NCBI GenBank assembly: GCA_015655165.1 | Contig: JAATFN010000056.1 | Coordinates: 1 to 7,497 of the forward strand | Length of the DNA: 7,497 nucleotides | Direction: 5' to 3' | Origin: Betaproteobacteria bacterium | GTDB taxonomy: Bacteria; Pseudomonadota; Gammaproteobacteria; Burkholderiales; Burkholderiaceae_D | Shown here: piece by piece, positions 6,903 to 7,497 of the stretch | Position numbering within the stretch: the stretch's first letter is position 1 | How the letters are laid out: every line of letters begins with the position of its first letter | Translations under genes and position numbers: made by a program | Notes under the pieces: model-generated | Told to the model about the DNA's origin: nothing | Databases searched by the model: none | Seen by the model: only the letters and a program-made list of their open reading frames with translations

Positions 6903-7497
6903 TTAAGGGTTGTCTTCACGGTAGCTGTCGTCATCGGCGTCGAGATCAGGTTCCCCCGTTGTTGCTGCATTCTTTTTATCATCTTGCAGTTGCTTGATGA
7001 TTTGATAAATCTCGCGATATGCTTTAGGCGGTTTGCTCTCGGCCAGTTCTTTTTTTGCATTGCGAATCAAGGTGCGTAAACGTTGTGCATCCAATTGCGG
7101 GTACAAAGAAAGCATGTCTGTCAGGTAACTGTCGTCTTTTAACAACTTTTCACGTTGACGTTCCAGCGCATGGGTGGCTGCCACACTTGCTTTGGACTGG
7201 CCGCGCCAGACATCAAGTGTTTTCTGGATAACGGCAATTTCTTCGGTGTCCAGTGAACGCATTTTTTTCCCGACGTATTGCATTTGGCGCCGGCGGCCCT
7301 CATGATCCTTAATTGTCTGGCATTCAAGAATGGCATCACGCACGTCTTCCGGCATCTGGATGCGTTTGACGCGATCCCGCGGCTCTGCAACCAGTTCTTC
7401 ACCTAATTTCTGTAATGCGGTCATCTCGCGTTTTAACTGCGATTTCGATGGGCGCTCGTATTCTTGTTCAAATTCGTTGGATTGGAATCCGCATGAA
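6903..7497 (-). CDS. yjgA: DUF615/YjgA family ribosome-associated protein (DarP), 5' end cut by window edge
   Basis: In E. coli the family member YjgA (DarP) associates with late 50S precursors and assists large-subunit assembly. The visible part is 197 codons plus a TAA stop. Family marks are RPSKSQLKREM just upstream of Met 7424, LQKLGEELV, the charged HEGRRRQMQYVGKKMR segment, and LRTLIRNAKKEL followed by KPPKAYREIYQIIK near the C-terminus. The frame stays open upstream of ATG 7424 through conserved sequence to the edge, so that ATG is internal and the true start lies outside. The tail is acidic (LDADDDSYREDNP), which I regard as variable in the family. The protein is highly charged and helical, with no signal peptide or membrane segment. 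The esterase gene follows 33 bp after its stop. Confidence 0.9.
   Translation of the reverse strand, partial: SCGFQSNEFEQEYERPSKSQLKREMTALQKLGEELVAEPRDRVKRIQMPEDVRDAILECQTIKDHEGRRRQMQYVGKKMRSLDTEEIAVIQKTLDVWRGQSKASVAATHALERQREKLLKDDSYLTDMLSLYPQLDAQRLRTLIRNAKKELAESKPPKAYREIYQIIKQLQDDKKNAATTGEPDLDADDDSYREDNP

Noticed and set aside
7422..7424. ATG 7424 as start of the DUF615 gene
   Set aside because: Conserved family residues (SKSQLKRE) continue upstream in frame to the window edge, so this Met is internal.

Overview
The window reads as chromosomal core sequence from a betaproteobacterium, most likely Burkholderiales and possibly near Oxalobacteraceae. This rests on the wording of ParC and ParE (for example [18 protein letters not shown] and [17 protein letters not shown] in ParC), a DUF615 protein of the betaproteobacterial type, and small outer-membrane barrels of a kind I associate with this group. 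Base composition by eye is a little under half G+C, low for the order. I cannot name the genus. Every gene I can support lies on the minus strand, so transcription runs from high to low coordinates.

Layout in transcription order: a DUF615/YjgA (DarP) ribosome-assembly protein, cut by the right edge (6903-7497); a carboxylesterase/phospholipase-like alpha/beta hydrolase (6201-6869); a 234-bp intergenic region with a candidate promoter; parE (3978-5966) and parC (1632-3938), 39 bp apart and forming the topoisomerase IV operon; a perfect 30-bp palindrome that probably ends the operon; a short unidentified open frame (1410-1508, open back to 1577); and two paralogous signal-peptide-bearing outer-membrane beta-barrel proteins in tandem (678-1361, and 1-593, cut by the left edge). 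There are no tRNA or rRNA genes, mobile elements or CRISPR arrays.

The most notable observation is that parC, normally essential, has an in-frame TAG at codon 25 (minus-strand codon 3866..3864). The upstream 24 codons and the downstream 743 codons are both clearly ParC. The interrupted codon aligns with a Glu in E. coli ParC (recalled), so one base change (GAG to TAG) explains it. Everything else in parC and its partner parE looks intact. The candidates are a sequencing error, a very recent or damage-derived mutation, amber suppression, or a truncated product from an internal start. An internal start would remove the conserved basic residues near the DNA gate.

ParE and ParC together form the heterotetrameric topoisomerase IV that decatenates daughter chromosomes. 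The esterase and DUF615 genes are housekeeping neighbours without an obvious functional tie to it. I found no convincing new multi-gene system. The leads beyond the parC stop are the small open frame next to the palindrome, the diverged OMP pair with a shared cysteine pair, the 9-A run at the start of parE, and the ATGGC/GCCAT block arrangement upstream of parE.
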